Source of the DNA: JALYZC01 sp963725645
Lineage (GTDB): Bacteria > Actinomycetota > Thermoleophilia > Solirubrobacterales > Solirubrobacteraceae
Direction of reading: 5' to 3'
Length of the DNA stretch: 64,000 bases
Assembly (NCBI GenBank): GCA_963725645.1
Contig: CAVRZD010000002.1
Location: forward strand, 124,001-188,000
Shown: positions 8,394-17,971 of the stretch, piece by piece
How the letters are laid out: each line of letters begins with the position of its first letter
Position numbering within the stretch: position 1 is the first letter of the stretch
Made by a program: the position numbers and the translations under genes
The notes under the pieces: generated by a model
What the model was told of the DNA's origin: nothing
Seen by the model: the letters and a program-made list of their open reading frames with translations, nothing else
Database searches by the model: none

Positions 8394-9730
8394 GCGAGCT
8401 GCTCGCGCTCGGGATCTCGCACAAGACCGCTCCGGTCGAGCTGCGCGAGCGGGTCGCGCTGCCCGACGGCCGCGCCGAGGAGTTCCTGCGCGAGCTGCTG
8501 GCCGAGGACGCCGTGCACGAGGCCGTGGCGATCTCCACCTGCAACCGCACCGAGGTGTATCTGGTCACGGGCGACCCGGTCGACGCCGAGACGGCCGCGC
8601 TCGGGATGCTGGCGCGGCAGGCGGGGATCCGCCCGACCGAGCTCGCCGAGGCGATCTACTCGGCGCGCAACTGCGATGCCGCCCGCCATCTGTTCCGCGT
8701 CTCGTGCGGCCTGGAGTCGATGATCGTCGGCGAGAACGAGGTCCAGGGCCAGGTCAAGCGCGCCTACGAGGCGGCGCTGGAGGCGGGCGTCACCGGGCCG
8801 CTGAGCAACCGCGTGTTCAGCGCCGCGCTGGCGACGGGCAAGCGGGCGCGCACGGAGACGGGGATCTCCGAGAGCCGGGTGAGCGTGCCGTCCATCGCGG
8901 TCGACCTGGCCCGCGAGACGATCGGCGACCTCGCCGGGCGCAGCGTCGTCGTGCTGGGCACGGGCGAGATGAGCGAGCTCACCGCCCAGGCGCTGGCCGC
9001 CCAGGGCGCCGAGCCGCTGTTCGTCGCCAACCGCCGTCGCGAGCGGGCGCGCGAGCTGGCCGAGCGCTTCCGCGGGCGCGTGGCCGGCTTCGACGAGCTC
9101 CCCCGCGAGCTCGAGCGCACCGACATCGTCGTCGCGGCCACCTCCTCGCCGCATCCGATCGTCGGCCACGACGAGCTGGCGCTCGTGATGCGCGCGCGCG
9201 GCGACCGCCCGCTGCTGCTGATCGACATCGCCGTGCCGCGCGACGTCGACCCGCTGTGCGCGCAACTCGCGGGGGTGCGGCTGTTCGACATCGACGACCT
9301 GCAGACGGATGTCGAGCGCAACCGCGGCGTCCGCGCCGCCGAGGCGCGTCGCGTCGAAGCCGTGATCGAGGAGGAGATCCAGCGCTTCGCCGAGTGGCTG
9401 GGCTCGCTCGAGGTGCTCCCCACCATCGCGGCGCTGCGCGCCCACGCCGACGCGATCGTCGACGGGGTGCTGGAGGAGAACGAGCGCCGCTGGGAGTCGC
9501 TCTCCGAGCGCGACCGCGAGCGGATGGAGGCGATCGCACGCACGGTCGCCAACCGGCTGCTGCACGAGCCGACGCTCCAGATGAAACGGGCGGGCGGGGA
9601 CCGCGTCCACGCCCGCATCGGACTGCTGCGCGAGCTGTTCGGCCTCGAGGACGTCGCCGAGCGGGCCGAGGAGCCCGCCGAGGACGACGCCGGCGCCGAC
9701 GTGCGCGAGCTGCGCCGGCGCGGCCGGTGA
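8390..9730 (+). CDS. hemA: Glutamyl-tRNA reductase
   Basis: HemA reduces glutamyl-tRNA(Glu) with NADPH to glutamate-1-semialdehyde, the first step of C5 tetrapyrrole synthesis. The 446-residue protein has the N-terminal GISHKTAPVELRE motif, the catalytic Cys51 in STCNRTE, the GLESMIVGENEVQGQVK segment, the NADPH-binding GTGEMSELTAQAL and a C-terminal helical dimerisation domain from about residue 320. The C-terminus has an acidic tail (EEPAEDDAGAD). The GTG start overlaps the ccmD stop and its own stop overlaps the GTG of hemC, which indicates one operon. Confidence 0.95.
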   Translation: MSELLALGISHKTAPVELRERVALPDGRAEEFLRELLAEDAVHEAVAISTCNRTEVYLVTGDPVDAETAALGMLARQAGIRPTELAEAIYSARNCDAARHLFRVSCGLESMIVGENEVQGQVKRAYEAALEAGVTGPLSNRVFSAALATGKRARTETGISESRVSVPSIAVDLARETIGDLAGRSVVVLGTGEMSELTAQALAAQGAEPLFVANRRRERARELAERFRGRVAGFDELPRELERTDIVVAATSSPHPIVGHDELALVMRARGDRPLLLIDIAVPRDVDPLCAQLAGVRLFDIDDLQTDVERNRGVRAAEARRVEAVIEEEIQRFAEWLGSLEVLPTIAALRAHADAIVDGVLEENERRWESLSERDRERMEAIARTVANRLLHEPTLQMKRAGGDRVHARIGLLRELFGLEDVAERAEEPAEDDAGADVRELRRRGR

Positions 9731-10617
9731 GGATCGCCACCCGCGCCAGCGCCCTTGCGCTGACGCAGGCGCGTGCGATCGCCGCGGCGCTGCCCGGGGA
9801 GCACGAGATCGTCGAGGTCACCACAGCCGGCGACCGCGGCGCACAACCGGGCTCGGACAAGTCGCGCTGGGTCGCCGAGCTCGAGCGAGCGCTCCAGGCC
9901 GGCGCGGCGGACGTCGCGGTGCACTCCGCCAAGGACGTCCCGGGAACGCTGCCGGACGGCCTGGAGATCGTGGCGGTGCCGGCGCGCGCCGACGCCCGCG
10001 ACGCGCTGTGCGGGGCGGCCTCGCTCGACGCGCTTCCCGCCGGCGCCCGCGTCGGCACACGCAGCCTGCGCCGGCGCGCGCTGCTGCTGGCGGCGCGGTC
10101 CGACCTCGAGATCGTGGCGCTCGGCGGCAACGTCGACACGCGGCTGCGCAAGCTTGGCGCCGGCGAGACGGATGCGCTCGTGCTCGCGCACGCGGGCCTC
10201 GAGCGCCTCGGGCGGACCGGCGAGGCCGGCGCCGTGCTGGACCCGGAGTCCTTCGTCCCGGCCCCCGGGCAGGGAGCACTCGCGCTGGAGGCGCGCGCCG
10301 ACGACGACGATGCGCGCGCGGCGCTCGCCGCCCTGCACAACCCCGCCGCGGGGGCCTGCCTGGCCGCCGAGCGGGCACTTGCCGCCGGCCTCGGCGGGTC
10401 CTGCCACACCCCGATCGGCGGCCATGCCGAGCCGGATGCGACCGCCGGCCTGCGGCTGCGCGCGTTCGTCGGCGTCCCCGACGGGTCCGCTTGGGTGCGC
10501 GACGAGGTCGAGGGGCCCGCGGGGGAACCCGAGCGGCTCGGCCGCGAGGCGGCGGCCCGGCTGCTGGCCGCCGGCGCGCGCGCCCTGCTCGACGCGGCCG
10601 AGGCGGCGGCGGTGTGA
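9727..10617 (+). CDS. hemC: Porphobilinogen deaminase (hydroxymethylbilane synthase)
   Basis: HemC polymerises four porphobilinogens into hydroxymethylbilane. The 296-residue protein shows the N-terminal IATRASALALTQA, the catalytic Asp70 in HSAKDVP, the arginines of GTRSLRRRALL and GGNVDTRLRKL, and Cys226 in GGSCHTPIGG, which carries the dipyrromethane cofactor. Length is normal for the family. It starts in a GTGA overlap with hemA and ends in a GTGA overlap with the cobA-hemD fusion gene. Confidence 0.95.
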   Translation: MRIATRASALALTQARAIAAALPGEHEIVEVTTAGDRGAQPGSDKSRWVAELERALQAGAADVAVHSAKDVPGTLPDGLEIVAVPARADARDALCGAASLDALPAGARVGTRSLRRRALLLAARSDLEIVALGGNVDTRLRKLGAGETDALVLAHAGLERLGRTGEAGAVLDPESFVPAPGQGALALEARADDDDARAALAALHNPAAGACLAAERALAAGLGGSCHTPIGGHAEPDATAGLRLRAFVGVPDGSAWVRDEVEGPAGEPERLGREAAARLLAAGARALLDAAEAAAV

Positions 10618-12113
10618 GCGCGCCGGCGGGCCGCGTGTACCTGGTCGGCGCCGGCCCGGGCGACCCCGGCCTGATGACCGCCCGCGCACTCGAGCTCATC
10701 GCCCGGGCCGACGTGATCCTGCACGACCGCCTCATTCCGGCGGGCGCGATCGACGGCGCCCGCGGCGACGCCGAGCTGGTCGGCGTCGGCAAGGAGGGCG
10801 GCGGGGAGTCCACCCCGCAGGAGGAGATCGACCGCCTCATGATCGACCGCGCGCGCGCCGGGCGCACGGTCGTCCGGCTGAAGGGCGGGGACCCCTTCGT
10901 GTTCGGGCGCGGGGGCGAGGAGGCCGAGGCGCTGCACGCCGCCGGGATCCCGTACGAGGTCGTCCCCGGCGTCACGGCGGGGGTCGCCGCGCCGGCGTAC
11001 GCCGGCATCCCGGTCACCCATCGGGACCACGCCAGCGCGGTCGCCTTCGTCACCGGGCACGAGGACCCGGGCAAGCCGGGGTCCGCGCTCGACTGGGCCG
11101 CCCTGGCGCGGTTTCCGGGGACGCTCGTCTTCTACATGGGCGTACGCCGCCTGGGCGCGATCGCCGAGCGACTGCTGGCCGAGGGACGGCCCGGCGACGA
11201 GCCCGCGGCCGTCGTCCAGGCCGGGACGCTACCCGGCCAGCGGACCGTGACGGCGCCGCTCGCCGAGCTCGCCGACCACGCCGCAACGGCCGGCGTCGGC
11301 GCGCCGGCGGTCACCGTGGTCGGGCCCGTGGCCGGGCTCCGCGACACGCTCGCGTGGCTCGAGGCCCGGCCGCTGCACGGGCGCACCGTCGCCGTCACCC
11401 GTGCGCGCGCGCAGGCCAGCGCACTGGCGGCGCGGCTGCGCGCGCTGGGCGCCGGGGTCGTGGAGGCCCCGGCGATCCGGATCGAGCCGCTGGCCGGCGA
11501 GGTCCCCGACCTGACCGCGTATGACCTCGTGTGCCTGACGAGTCCCAACGGCGTGCGCCTGCTGTTCGACCGCCTGCGCGCCACAGGGCGCGACGCGCGC
11601 GCGCTCGCCGGCGCGACCGTCGCCGCGATCGGGCCGGGCACGGCGGCGGCGCTGCGCGACCACGGGATCGAGGCCGACGTGCTGCCGGAGCACTCAGTGG
11701 CCGAGGCGTTGGTCGACGCGCTGCGCGACGTGCCCGTCGAGCGCGCGCTGATCGCGCGCGCGGCCGAGGCCCGCGACGTGCTGCCGGATGCGCTGCGCGA
11801 GCGCGGCGCGCGGGTCGACGTGCTCGCGCTGTACGAGACGGTCGCCGAGCCGCTCGACGACGGCACCCTGGCGGCCGCGCGTGCGGCCGACTACGTGACG
11901 TTCACGTCGTCGTCCACCGTGCGCTTCTTCCTCGACGCGGCGGGCGGGGACGTCGGGCTCTCCGACGGCACGCGCGTCGTGTCGATCGGTCCGGTCACGA
12001 GCGCTGCGCTGCGCGAGCGCGGCCTCGAGCCGCACGTCGAGGCCGCGCGGCACGACGTCGACGGGGTGCTCGACGCGCTGGTGGCCGACGCGAGCGAGCG
12101 CGCACCAGGCTAG
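10614..12113 (+). CDS. cobA-hemD: Uroporphyrinogen-III C-methyltransferase/uroporphyrinogen-III synthase fusion
   Basis: A 499-residue bifunctional protein. Residues 1-245 are the SUMT/CobA domain, with VYLVGAGPGDPGLMT at the N-terminus, the SAM-site segment RLKGGDPFVFGRGGEE and GIPVTHRD; it methylates uroporphyrinogen III at C2 and C7 to precorrin-2. Residues from about 255 form the HemD domain (GRTVAVTRARAQAS, then VCLTSPNGVRLLF and VTFTSSSTVRFF), which closes hydroxymethylbilane to uroporphyrinogen III. The fusion channels intermediate into the siroheme/cobalamin branch, consistent with the Met8-like gene upstream. GTG start overlapping hemC. The fusion arrangement is well known in Actinobacteria and Firmicutes. 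Confidence 0.93.
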   Translation: MSAPAGRVYLVGAGPGDPGLMTARALELIARADVILHDRLIPAGAIDGARGDAELVGVGKEGGGESTPQEEIDRLMIDRARAGRTVVRLKGGDPFVFGRGGEEAEALHAAGIPYEVVPGVTAGVAAPAYAGIPVTHRDHASAVAFVTGHEDPGKPGSALDWAALARFPGTLVFYMGVRRLGAIAERLLAEGRPGDEPAAVVQAGTLPGQRTVTAPLAELADHAATAGVGAPAVTVVGPVAGLRDTLAWLEARPLHGRTVAVTRARAQASALAARLRALGAGVVEAPAIRIEPLAGEVPDLTAYDLVCLTSPNGVRLLFDRLRATGRDARALAGATVAAIGPGTAAALRDHGIEADVLPEHSVAEALVDALRDVPVERALIARAAEARDVLPDALRERGARVDVLALYETVAEPLDDGTLAAARAADYVTFTSSSTVRFFLDAAGGDVGLSDGTRVVSIGPVTSAALRERGLEPHVEAARHDVDGVLDALVADASERAPG

Positions 12114-12127
12114 CCTGGCCGGGCGCG

Positions 12128-12937
12128 ATGCCGCCGACCATCACGTTTCTCTCCGACTACGGCCAGGCCGACGACTTCGTGGGCACGTGCCACGGCGTGA
12201 TGGCGCGCATCTGCCCCGACGCGCGCATCCTCGACATCACCCACGGGATTGGCCGGCACGACGCGCGGAGCGGCGCGCTGGTGCTCCGCAACACGCTGCC
12301 GTACTTCCCCGCCGGCGTGCACCTCGCGATCGTCGACCCCGAGGTCGGCAAGGACCGCCGCGCGGTGGCGCTGCGCACGGCCGACGAGGACCGGCTGCTC
12401 GTCGGCCCCGACAACGGGCTGCTGTCGCTCGCGGCCGAGCGCTTCGGCGGCGTGCTGGAGGCGGCGGACATCGGCCGCTCGCCGTGGCGTCTCGAGCCCG
12501 TGTCCGCCACCTTCCACGGCCGCGACATCTTCGCCCCGGTGGCCGCGCGGCTGGCCGGCGGGGAGCCGCTTGCCGAGGCTGGCGAGCCGTGCGACCCCAC
12601 CGACCTGCAAGCGATCGAGCTGCCCTCGCCGCGCCACGACGGCGACGCGCTCGTCGCCCACGCGCTGGCGGTCGACCGCTTCGGCAACGCGCAGCTGGAC
12701 GTCACGCACGAGGACCTCGCGGGCTCGGGCCTGCGGCTCGGCCGTCCGTGCGAGCTGCAGGTCGGGGCGCAGCGGTTCACGGCCTGGTACGCGGTCACGT
12801 TCGCCGACGTCCGCCCCGGGGAGATCCTCGTCTACGAGGACGCGTACCGCACGCTGGCGGTCGCCGTCAATCGCGGCAACGCGGCCGCGCTGCTCGGCCT
12901 CGAGCCGGACGCCGAGCTGCGGATCGCCGCGGCGTGA
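12128..12937 (+). CDS. SAM hydroxide adenosyltransferase (DUF62) family protein
   Basis: A 269-residue member of the fluorinase/chlorinase/SAM-hydrolase superfamily. It opens with ITFLSDYGQADDFVGTCHG, the family N-terminal Asp motif, then ILDITHGIGRHD, LAIVDPEVGKDRRAVA and the C-terminal FGNAQLDVT. The conserved Asp and surrounding residues fit the SAM hydrolase type, which cleaves SAM to adenosine and methionine, rather than halogenating enzymes, and no halogenase-cluster genes are near. A TAGCCT -10 at 12111-12116 sits 11 bases before the ATG. The gene shares a GTGA overlap with birA, so the two are translated together. Its physiological role in this family is still poorly defined. Confidence 0.85.
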   Translation: MPPTITFLSDYGQADDFVGTCHGVMARICPDARILDITHGIGRHDARSGALVLRNTLPYFPAGVHLAIVDPEVGKDRRAVALRTADEDRLLVGPDNGLLSLAAERFGGVLEAADIGRSPWRLEPVSATFHGRDIFAPVAARLAGGEPLAEAGEPCDPTDLQAIELPSPRHDGDALVAHALAVDRFGNAQLDVTHEDLAGSGLRLGRPCELQVGAQRFTAWYAVTFADVRPGEILVYEDAYRTLAVAVNRGNAAALLGLEPDAELRIAAA

Positions 12938-13629
12938 GCGCCGCCGCGCTCGGCCGGCCGCGGCTGCACCTGCGCAGCGTCGACTCCACCAACGCCCGCG
13001 CGCGCGAGCTGGCTGCCGCGGGCGCGCCCCACGGCACACTGGTCACCGCCGCCGAGCAGACAGCGGGCCGCGGGCGCCAGGGCCGCGGCTGGAGCGCGCC
13101 CGCCGGTCGCGGCCTGCTGATGTCGGTGCTGCTGCGCGACTGGCCGCGGCTGCTGCCGCTCGTCGCCGCGGTCGCCGTCGCCGAGACGGCCGGCGAAGAG
13201 GCGGCGATCAAGTGGCCCAACGACGTGCTCCTCCGCGACCACAAGGTGGCGGGGATCCTCGCCGAGGGTCGCCCGCAGGACGGATGGATGGTGCTCGGAA
13301 TCGGCCTCAACGTGGCCGTGCGGCCAAACGAGCTTCCGCCCGACGTGCGCGGCACGGCGGCCACGCTGGGCCTCGAGCCCACCGAGGTCGAGCCCACGCT
13401 GGAGCGGCTTCTCGCGGCGCTCGAGCGCTGGCTGGCCGCCGGGGAGCCCGCGGTTCTCGACGCGTGGCGGGGCCGCGACGCGTTGGCGGGCCGCGCGGTC
13501 GCCTGGGCCGGCGGCGCCGGGACGGCGGCCGGAGTGGACGAGGACGGGCGGCTGGTGGTCGACCTGGCCGACGGGGGCGGGCGCACCGCGCTCGTCGCCG
13601 GCGAGGTGCACCTGGAGCGCGACGCCTAG
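12934..13629 (+). CDS. birA: Biotin-[acetyl-CoA-carboxylase] ligase BirA
   Basis: BirA activates biotin to biotinyl-AMP and attaches it to the carboxyl carrier protein. The 231-residue protein has LRSVDSTNARARELA, the AMP/biotin loop GRGRQGRGWSAPAGRGLLMSV, shown here by its key GRGRQGRGW, the lysine motif IKWPNDVLL and VAGILAE. It lacks the N-terminal helix-turn-helix found in bifunctional repressor BirA proteins, so it should be a monofunctional ligase. The C-terminal SH3-like domain is present (GRAVAWAGGAGTAAGV). Its stop overlaps the stop of the convergent helicase gene in a CTAG tetranucleotide at 13626-13629. Confidence 0.92.
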   Translation: MSAAALGRPRLHLRSVDSTNARARELAAAGAPHGTLVTAAEQTAGRGRQGRGWSAPAGRGLLMSVLLRDWPRLLPLVAAVAVAETAGEEAAIKWPNDVLLRDHKVAGILAEGRPQDGWMVLGIGLNVAVRPNELPPDVRGTAATLGLEPTEVEPTLERLLAALERWLAAGEPAVLDAWRGRDALAGRAVAWAGGAGTAAGVDEDGRLVVDLADGGGRTALVAGEVHLERDA

Positions 13630-16470
13630 TTCGCCTCGTCGTGCTCGAGCGCCTCGGTGACGGCGTCCTCGATCTCCTCGCGCTCGCCGTCCTCGAGGTC
13701 GGCGCCGTCTTCGGTGTCGGCGGGCGGACCGTTCGTGGTCGCGGCGCTCTCGAGCGCCTCGTCGAGGACCGCCTCCGCCGGCCCCGCGTCGCCCTCGACC
13801 GCGCGGGCGGCGGCCACGGCGTCGGCGGCGCCGTTGATCTCGGCCACGACGTCCGCTGCATCGACCTCGACTTCGCCGTCGTCGCGGCCGGCGGCGTCGT
13901 CTGCGGCCTCGGCCTCGGCGGCCTGCGCCGCCTGCGCGGCCTTCGCCTCGGCCGAGGCGGCCGCCTTGGCCTCGCCACCGCCCTTCCCGCCCTTCCGGCG
14001 GCGGCGCTGGCCGCGACCGCGCCCCTTCTTGGGGAAGTTGCGCAGCAGCTCGCGCGCGAGCGCGCTGGGCTTGCGCGCCATGCGGGTGCGCGCGCCGTCG
14101 AGCGCCTGTTGGGCCTCGGGCGTGTGCGCGAGCGACGGCCGCCAGCAGCGCGGCGGACAGGCGCCGGTCCTGCTTGCGGGCGGCGTGGACGATGCGCCGT
14201 GCGTTGCGCGCGTGGGCGGCGCCCGAGGAGTTGACGAGCAGCCCCAGGAGCCGCTTGGTCTCCGGCCAGCGCTGCACGGCGTACTCCTCGTGCACCTCGC
14301 GCGTGTACTCGGCCATGCGCCAGATCCACGCGTTGGCCTGGTCGCGACGGCCGATCCGCTTTTCCGCGAGCGCCTGGAGCATCACCTTCACGCCCTCGCG
14401 CTTCTCGTCGCGCGACCAGGTGCCGATGATGTCGACCGCCTCGTCGAACGCGTCCGCGTCCCGCGCGGCGGCGATCTCCTGCAGCGCGCGCAGCCGCAGC
14501 TGCGTGTTGCGGTTGCGCTGCACGGCGGTGATGAGGAAGCGCCGCTTGAGCTCGCCCTGCCGGTCGAAGTGCAGCATCGCCTTGGCGCGCCGCCAGCCGT
14601 TCGGCGCGACGCGCGCACCGGCCAGGGCGGCCCACACGTGCTGCTCGCCGTAGTCGAGGTGCTCGACCGCGATCCGCCACAGCTCGCGCTCGAAGACCTC
14701 GGCGCGGCGGTCGGGATCGGCCGTGACCGGCAGCACACGGCGCTCCACGCGAACGCGACGGCCGCGGCCGCGGCGCACCGGGCCGACGACGATCGCGCCG
14801 CCGCGGTATACGTCGCGCTCGAGCAGCGAGTGCAGCGTCACGACGGGGTCGTCGTGACGGGTCGCCGGGTGCACGAAGTCCACGACGATCCCCGCCTCCT
14901 TGCCGGCCTGGCGGCGGGTCACGCGTCCGACGCGCTGCTGGTAGATGCGCCTGGATGCTGTGGGCGCCAGGTGCATGCAGACCGTGGCGCGCGGCGAGTT
15001 CCAGCCCTCGGCCAGCAGCTGGGCGTTGACGAGCACGTCGATGTCGCCGCGCTCGTAGGCCGCGAGGATCCGCGTCAGCTCGCGCTTCGGCGTCTCGCCC
15101 GACACGCCCTGGGCCTTGAGCCCCACGTCGCGCAGCGCCTCGGCGACGTTGTAGGCGTGGCGCACGCCGGCGGCGTAGATCACCCCGGGCACGCCGTTGA
15201 AGCGCGTCTTGTAGAGGTCGGCGACGGCCAGGTTGAAGGGCGTCTGGTCCAGCAGCTCGGCCAGCAGCTCCTGGTCGAATTCGGTGTCGACCTCGCCGCG
15301 GCGCAGCGGCACCTTGGCGATCGTGCGCACGCCCGGCCCGGGCGGGATGCGGATGCAGCGCAGCGGCGCGATCACGCCCCGCCGCGCGGCCTGGGCGAGG
15401 TCGAAGCGCGAGGTCTGCGTCGGGAAGAGGTCCGTGACGTGACGGGCGATCAGCGCCCCCGTGGCGGTCATGCCGATGAACACCGGGCCCGACCAGCGGC
15501 GGATCGCGGCGGAGGTCTTCTCGCCCAGCGCCGTGTGCGCCTCGTCGCAGATGACGATCGTGTACGCGTCCGAGACGCGGCCGGCGTTGCGCACGAACCA
15601 CTGGTAGGTCTCGACCGTCACCGGTCCGTTCGCGGGGTCCTTGCCGTCGAGCAGCGCCGGTGAGATGCGTTTGGCGTAGCCGCGGTCGCGGAGCTCGCCG
15701 TGGAACTGGTCGACGAGGTTGCGCCGGTGGGTGAGGATCAGGATGCCGCCCGTGTGCGAGGCCTCGACGAAGCCGAGCGCAGCGACCGTCTTGCCCGAGC
15801 CGGTCGCGTGCTCGAACCAGAAGCGCCGCGCGGCGTTGGGGTCCTCGGGCTGCTCGGCCAGCTGGAGCTCCTCGTCCTCGGGCGCCTCCTCCTCCCAGTC
15901 CTGTGGCTCCTCGTCGGGCTCGCCCTCGGCCTCGTCGATCTCCTCCTCGCCCGGGATCGCCGAGGAGGCCAGCTCGGCGGGCTCGGGTTCGCCGGGGCCC
16001 GCCCCGTTGCCGTTCGCCGCTGCTCGCTGCGCCTCGGCCGTGAGCGCGATCAGCGTGCCCGACAGGGCGTCGACCTGGTGACCGGTGAGGGTGGTGCCGT
16101 CGGCCAGGTGGGGCTCCTCCTCCGAGAGGAGGCGCTCCAGTCCGAGCAGCAGCGAGTAGGTCTGGCGCCAGGCCACCGACGGGTGCTCGGCGCCGGCGTC
16201 CAGCTCGGCCAGGGCGGCGTCGAGTGCGCGCCGGCGCGCGCTGCCAGGGGCCAGCGCGTCCTCCGGGGTCTCGCCCTCGTGGAGGAACGGCTCGCGCGTG
16301 AAGTCCTCCGCGCGCTGGAGATCGTCGGATGAAGGGACGGACGCGACCGAAACGGCCGCTGACGTTGAGTCAGCCAAGACGGCTTTCCTGCTTCGCTGAG
16401 GAACCGCGGAAGTCGTCGCGCGGTCCGAGATTCCGGCACCACCCGGAAGATGCGAACGGCCCACTGCCAT
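13626..16470 (-). CDS. SF2 DEAD/DEAH-box helicase with acidic insert and basic/acidic tail, one frameshift
   Basis: A protein of about 948 residues. Motif I is EHATGSGKTVAAL, motif II VICDEAHTAL, motif III GMTATG, motif V QLLAEGWNSPRATV and motif VI YQQRVGRVTRR, defining a superfamily 2 helicase of the type III restriction/UvrB-like group. Before motif I lies a strongly acidic stretch of about 50 residues rich in Glu. The C-terminus has a Lys/Arg-rich patch (GRGRGQRRRRKGGKGG) followed by an Ala/Glu/Asp tail. One extra base near 14143 shifts the frame; corrected, the gene ends at 13626. The start is uncertain (ATG 16470, or a TTG further in). Target nucleic acid is unknown; no methylase or nuclease adjoins it. 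Confidence 0.82.
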
Positions 16471-16548
16471 CCGGCCGCACGCGGTGTAGGGCCTTCAGCA
16501 TACACCCATCGCGGGCGAATGACCGCGCGTGCGCGGTAGGTTGCGCCG

Positions 16549-16995
16549 GTGCGTGCCTCCGCTCCGACCGTCGCGCTTCGTCGCGCCCGCGACGCGGCCG
16601 AGCGCTCCGCCGCGGCCGGGCTCCGCATTCGGGTGTTCTGCGACGAGCAGGGGGTCTCGCGCGAGGAGGAGTTCGACGGCCGCGACGAGGACGCCCTCCA
16701 CCTCGTGGCGCTCGAGCGCGGAGAGGTGGTCGGCACCTGCCGGCTGCTGTTCGACGGGACGACCTGCCGGCTCGGCCGGCTCGCGGTGGAGCGCGCGGCC
16801 CGTGGCCGCGGGATTGGCGCGCGCCTGCTGGCCTTCGCCGCCGACGAAGCCCGCGCCGCGGGATGCGACCGCATCGTGCTCAACGCCCAGACCCGCGCCC
16901 GCGGGCTGTACCGCGCCGCCGGGTACGCGGAGCATGGCAACACGTTCCTGTCGGCGAGGATCGAGCACATCCGCATGGAGCGCCCGCTTGCCTGA
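16549..16995 (+). CDS. GNAT family N-acetyltransferase
   Basis: A 148-residue GNAT with a complete fold: strand beta4 RLGRLAVERAARGRGIGARLL contains the acetyl-CoA pyrophosphate loop RGRGIG, preceded by VVGTCRLLFD and followed by IVLNAQTRARGLYRAAGY. The N-terminal IRVFCDEQGVSREEEFDG is typical of the ElaA/YjcF-like group. The GTG start at 16549 follows a TAGGTT -10 (16537-16542) by 6 bases. It overlaps the galT-like gene by 8 bp. The acceptor substrate is not predictable. Confidence 0.85.
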   Translation: MRASAPTVALRRARDAAERSAAAGLRIRVFCDEQGVSREEEFDGRDEDALHLVALERGEVVGTCRLLFDGTTCRLGRLAVERAARGRGIGARLLAFAADEARAAGCDRIVLNAQTRARGLYRAAGYAEHGNTFLSARIEHIRMERPLA

Positions 16996-17971
16996 GGTCC
17001 GCGTCGACCCGCTCACGGGCTTCAAGACGATCGTCGCCGCCGAGCGGGCGGCGCGCCCGGGGGCGCAGGGCTTCCACGTCGCGCCCGCGCCCCCGATCGA
17101 CCCGGACGAGGACCCGTTCGTCGACGGTCACGAGGATCGCACGCCGCCGGAGGTCTACGGCGTGCGGCCCGGCGGCGGCGCGGCCGACACGCCCGGATGG
17201 ACGGTGCGGGTCGTTCCCAACCTGTACCCCGCGCTGACCGCCGACCCGCCGGCGCCGGCCGACGACGCCAACCCCGACCTCTTCTCCGCGCGCGGCGCGG
17301 CCGGCGCCCACGAGGTGATCGTCAACGGCCCGCAGCCGGTCGGCACGCTCGCCGAGCTTCCCGGCGAGCAGGTTGCTGCCGCGGTCGAGGCGTGGCGCGC
17401 GCGGCTGCGAGCGCACGAGGACGCCGCCTACGTACACGTGATGGTCAACGAGCGTGCGGAGGCCGGCTCCTCGCTGCCGCACACGCACGCTCAGCTCTAC
17501 GCGCTGGACTTCGTCCCCGCCGAGCTCGCCCGTGAGCGCGAGCGTTTCGGCGCCCACGCCACGCGCACGATGGGCGGCAACCTGCTCGCCGACCTCGTGC
17601 AGGAGGAGGTGCGCCGGCGAGAGCGGATCGTGGCCGTCGACGAGGAGGCGGTCCTGATGGCGCCCTACGGCGCGCGCGTGCCGTTCCAGCTCCTGCTGGC
17701 CCCGCGGCGGCCGCGCGCGCGCTTCGAGGACGACGGGCCGTCCGGCGCCGCGCTCCTGCACGACGCGCTCCAGCGCCTGGCCCGCCGGCTGGGCGCGCCG
17801 CCGCCGCTGAACCTCTGGGTCCGCACCGCACCGCGCGGGGCCGACCACTACTGCTGGCGCATCGACGTGCTGCCCAGGCTCGGGCAGCTCGCGGGCCTCG
17901 AGCTGGGCACCGGCGTGTACCTCAACGTCGTGGCGCCCGAGCAGGCCGCGGCCGAGCTGCGCGACGCGTGA
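16988..17971 (+). CDS. galT: Galactose-1-phosphate uridylyltransferase-like protein
   Basis: A 327-residue HIT-superfamily nucleotidylyltransferase. It has the N-terminal VRVDPLTGFKTIVA, the VRVVPNLYPAL segment and the active-site triad region SSLPHTHAQLYAL, equivalent to the His-x-His-x-Gln of GalT in which the second His is uridylylated. A second HIT-like half follows. It would swap UMP between UDP-glucose and galactose-1-phosphate, although related ADP-transferring enzymes exist. No galK or galE is nearby, so the substrate is tentative. A TTG at 16988 is the only start in frame before the conserved region. It ends in a GTGA overlap with the permease gene. Confidence 0.8.
   Translation: MPEVRVDPLTGFKTIVAAERAARPGAQGFHVAPAPPIDPDEDPFVDGHEDRTPPEVYGVRPGGGAADTPGWTVRVVPNLYPALTADPPAPADDANPDLFSARGAAGAHEVIVNGPQPVGTLAELPGEQVAAAVEAWRARLRAHEDAAYVHVMVNERAEAGSSLPHTHAQLYALDFVPAELARERERFGAHATRTMGGNLLADLVQEEVRRRERIVAVDEEAVLMAPYGARVPFQLLLAPRRPRARFEDDGPSGAALLHDALQRLARRLGAPPPLNLWVRTAPRGADHYCWRIDVLPRLGQLAGLELGTGVYLNVVAPEQAAAELRDA

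Noticed and set aside
13307..15601. A 764-codon minus-strand open frame
   Set aside because: It is a shifted frame of the SF2 helicase gene and the antisense of birA; its Arg/Pro-rich translation has no domain.
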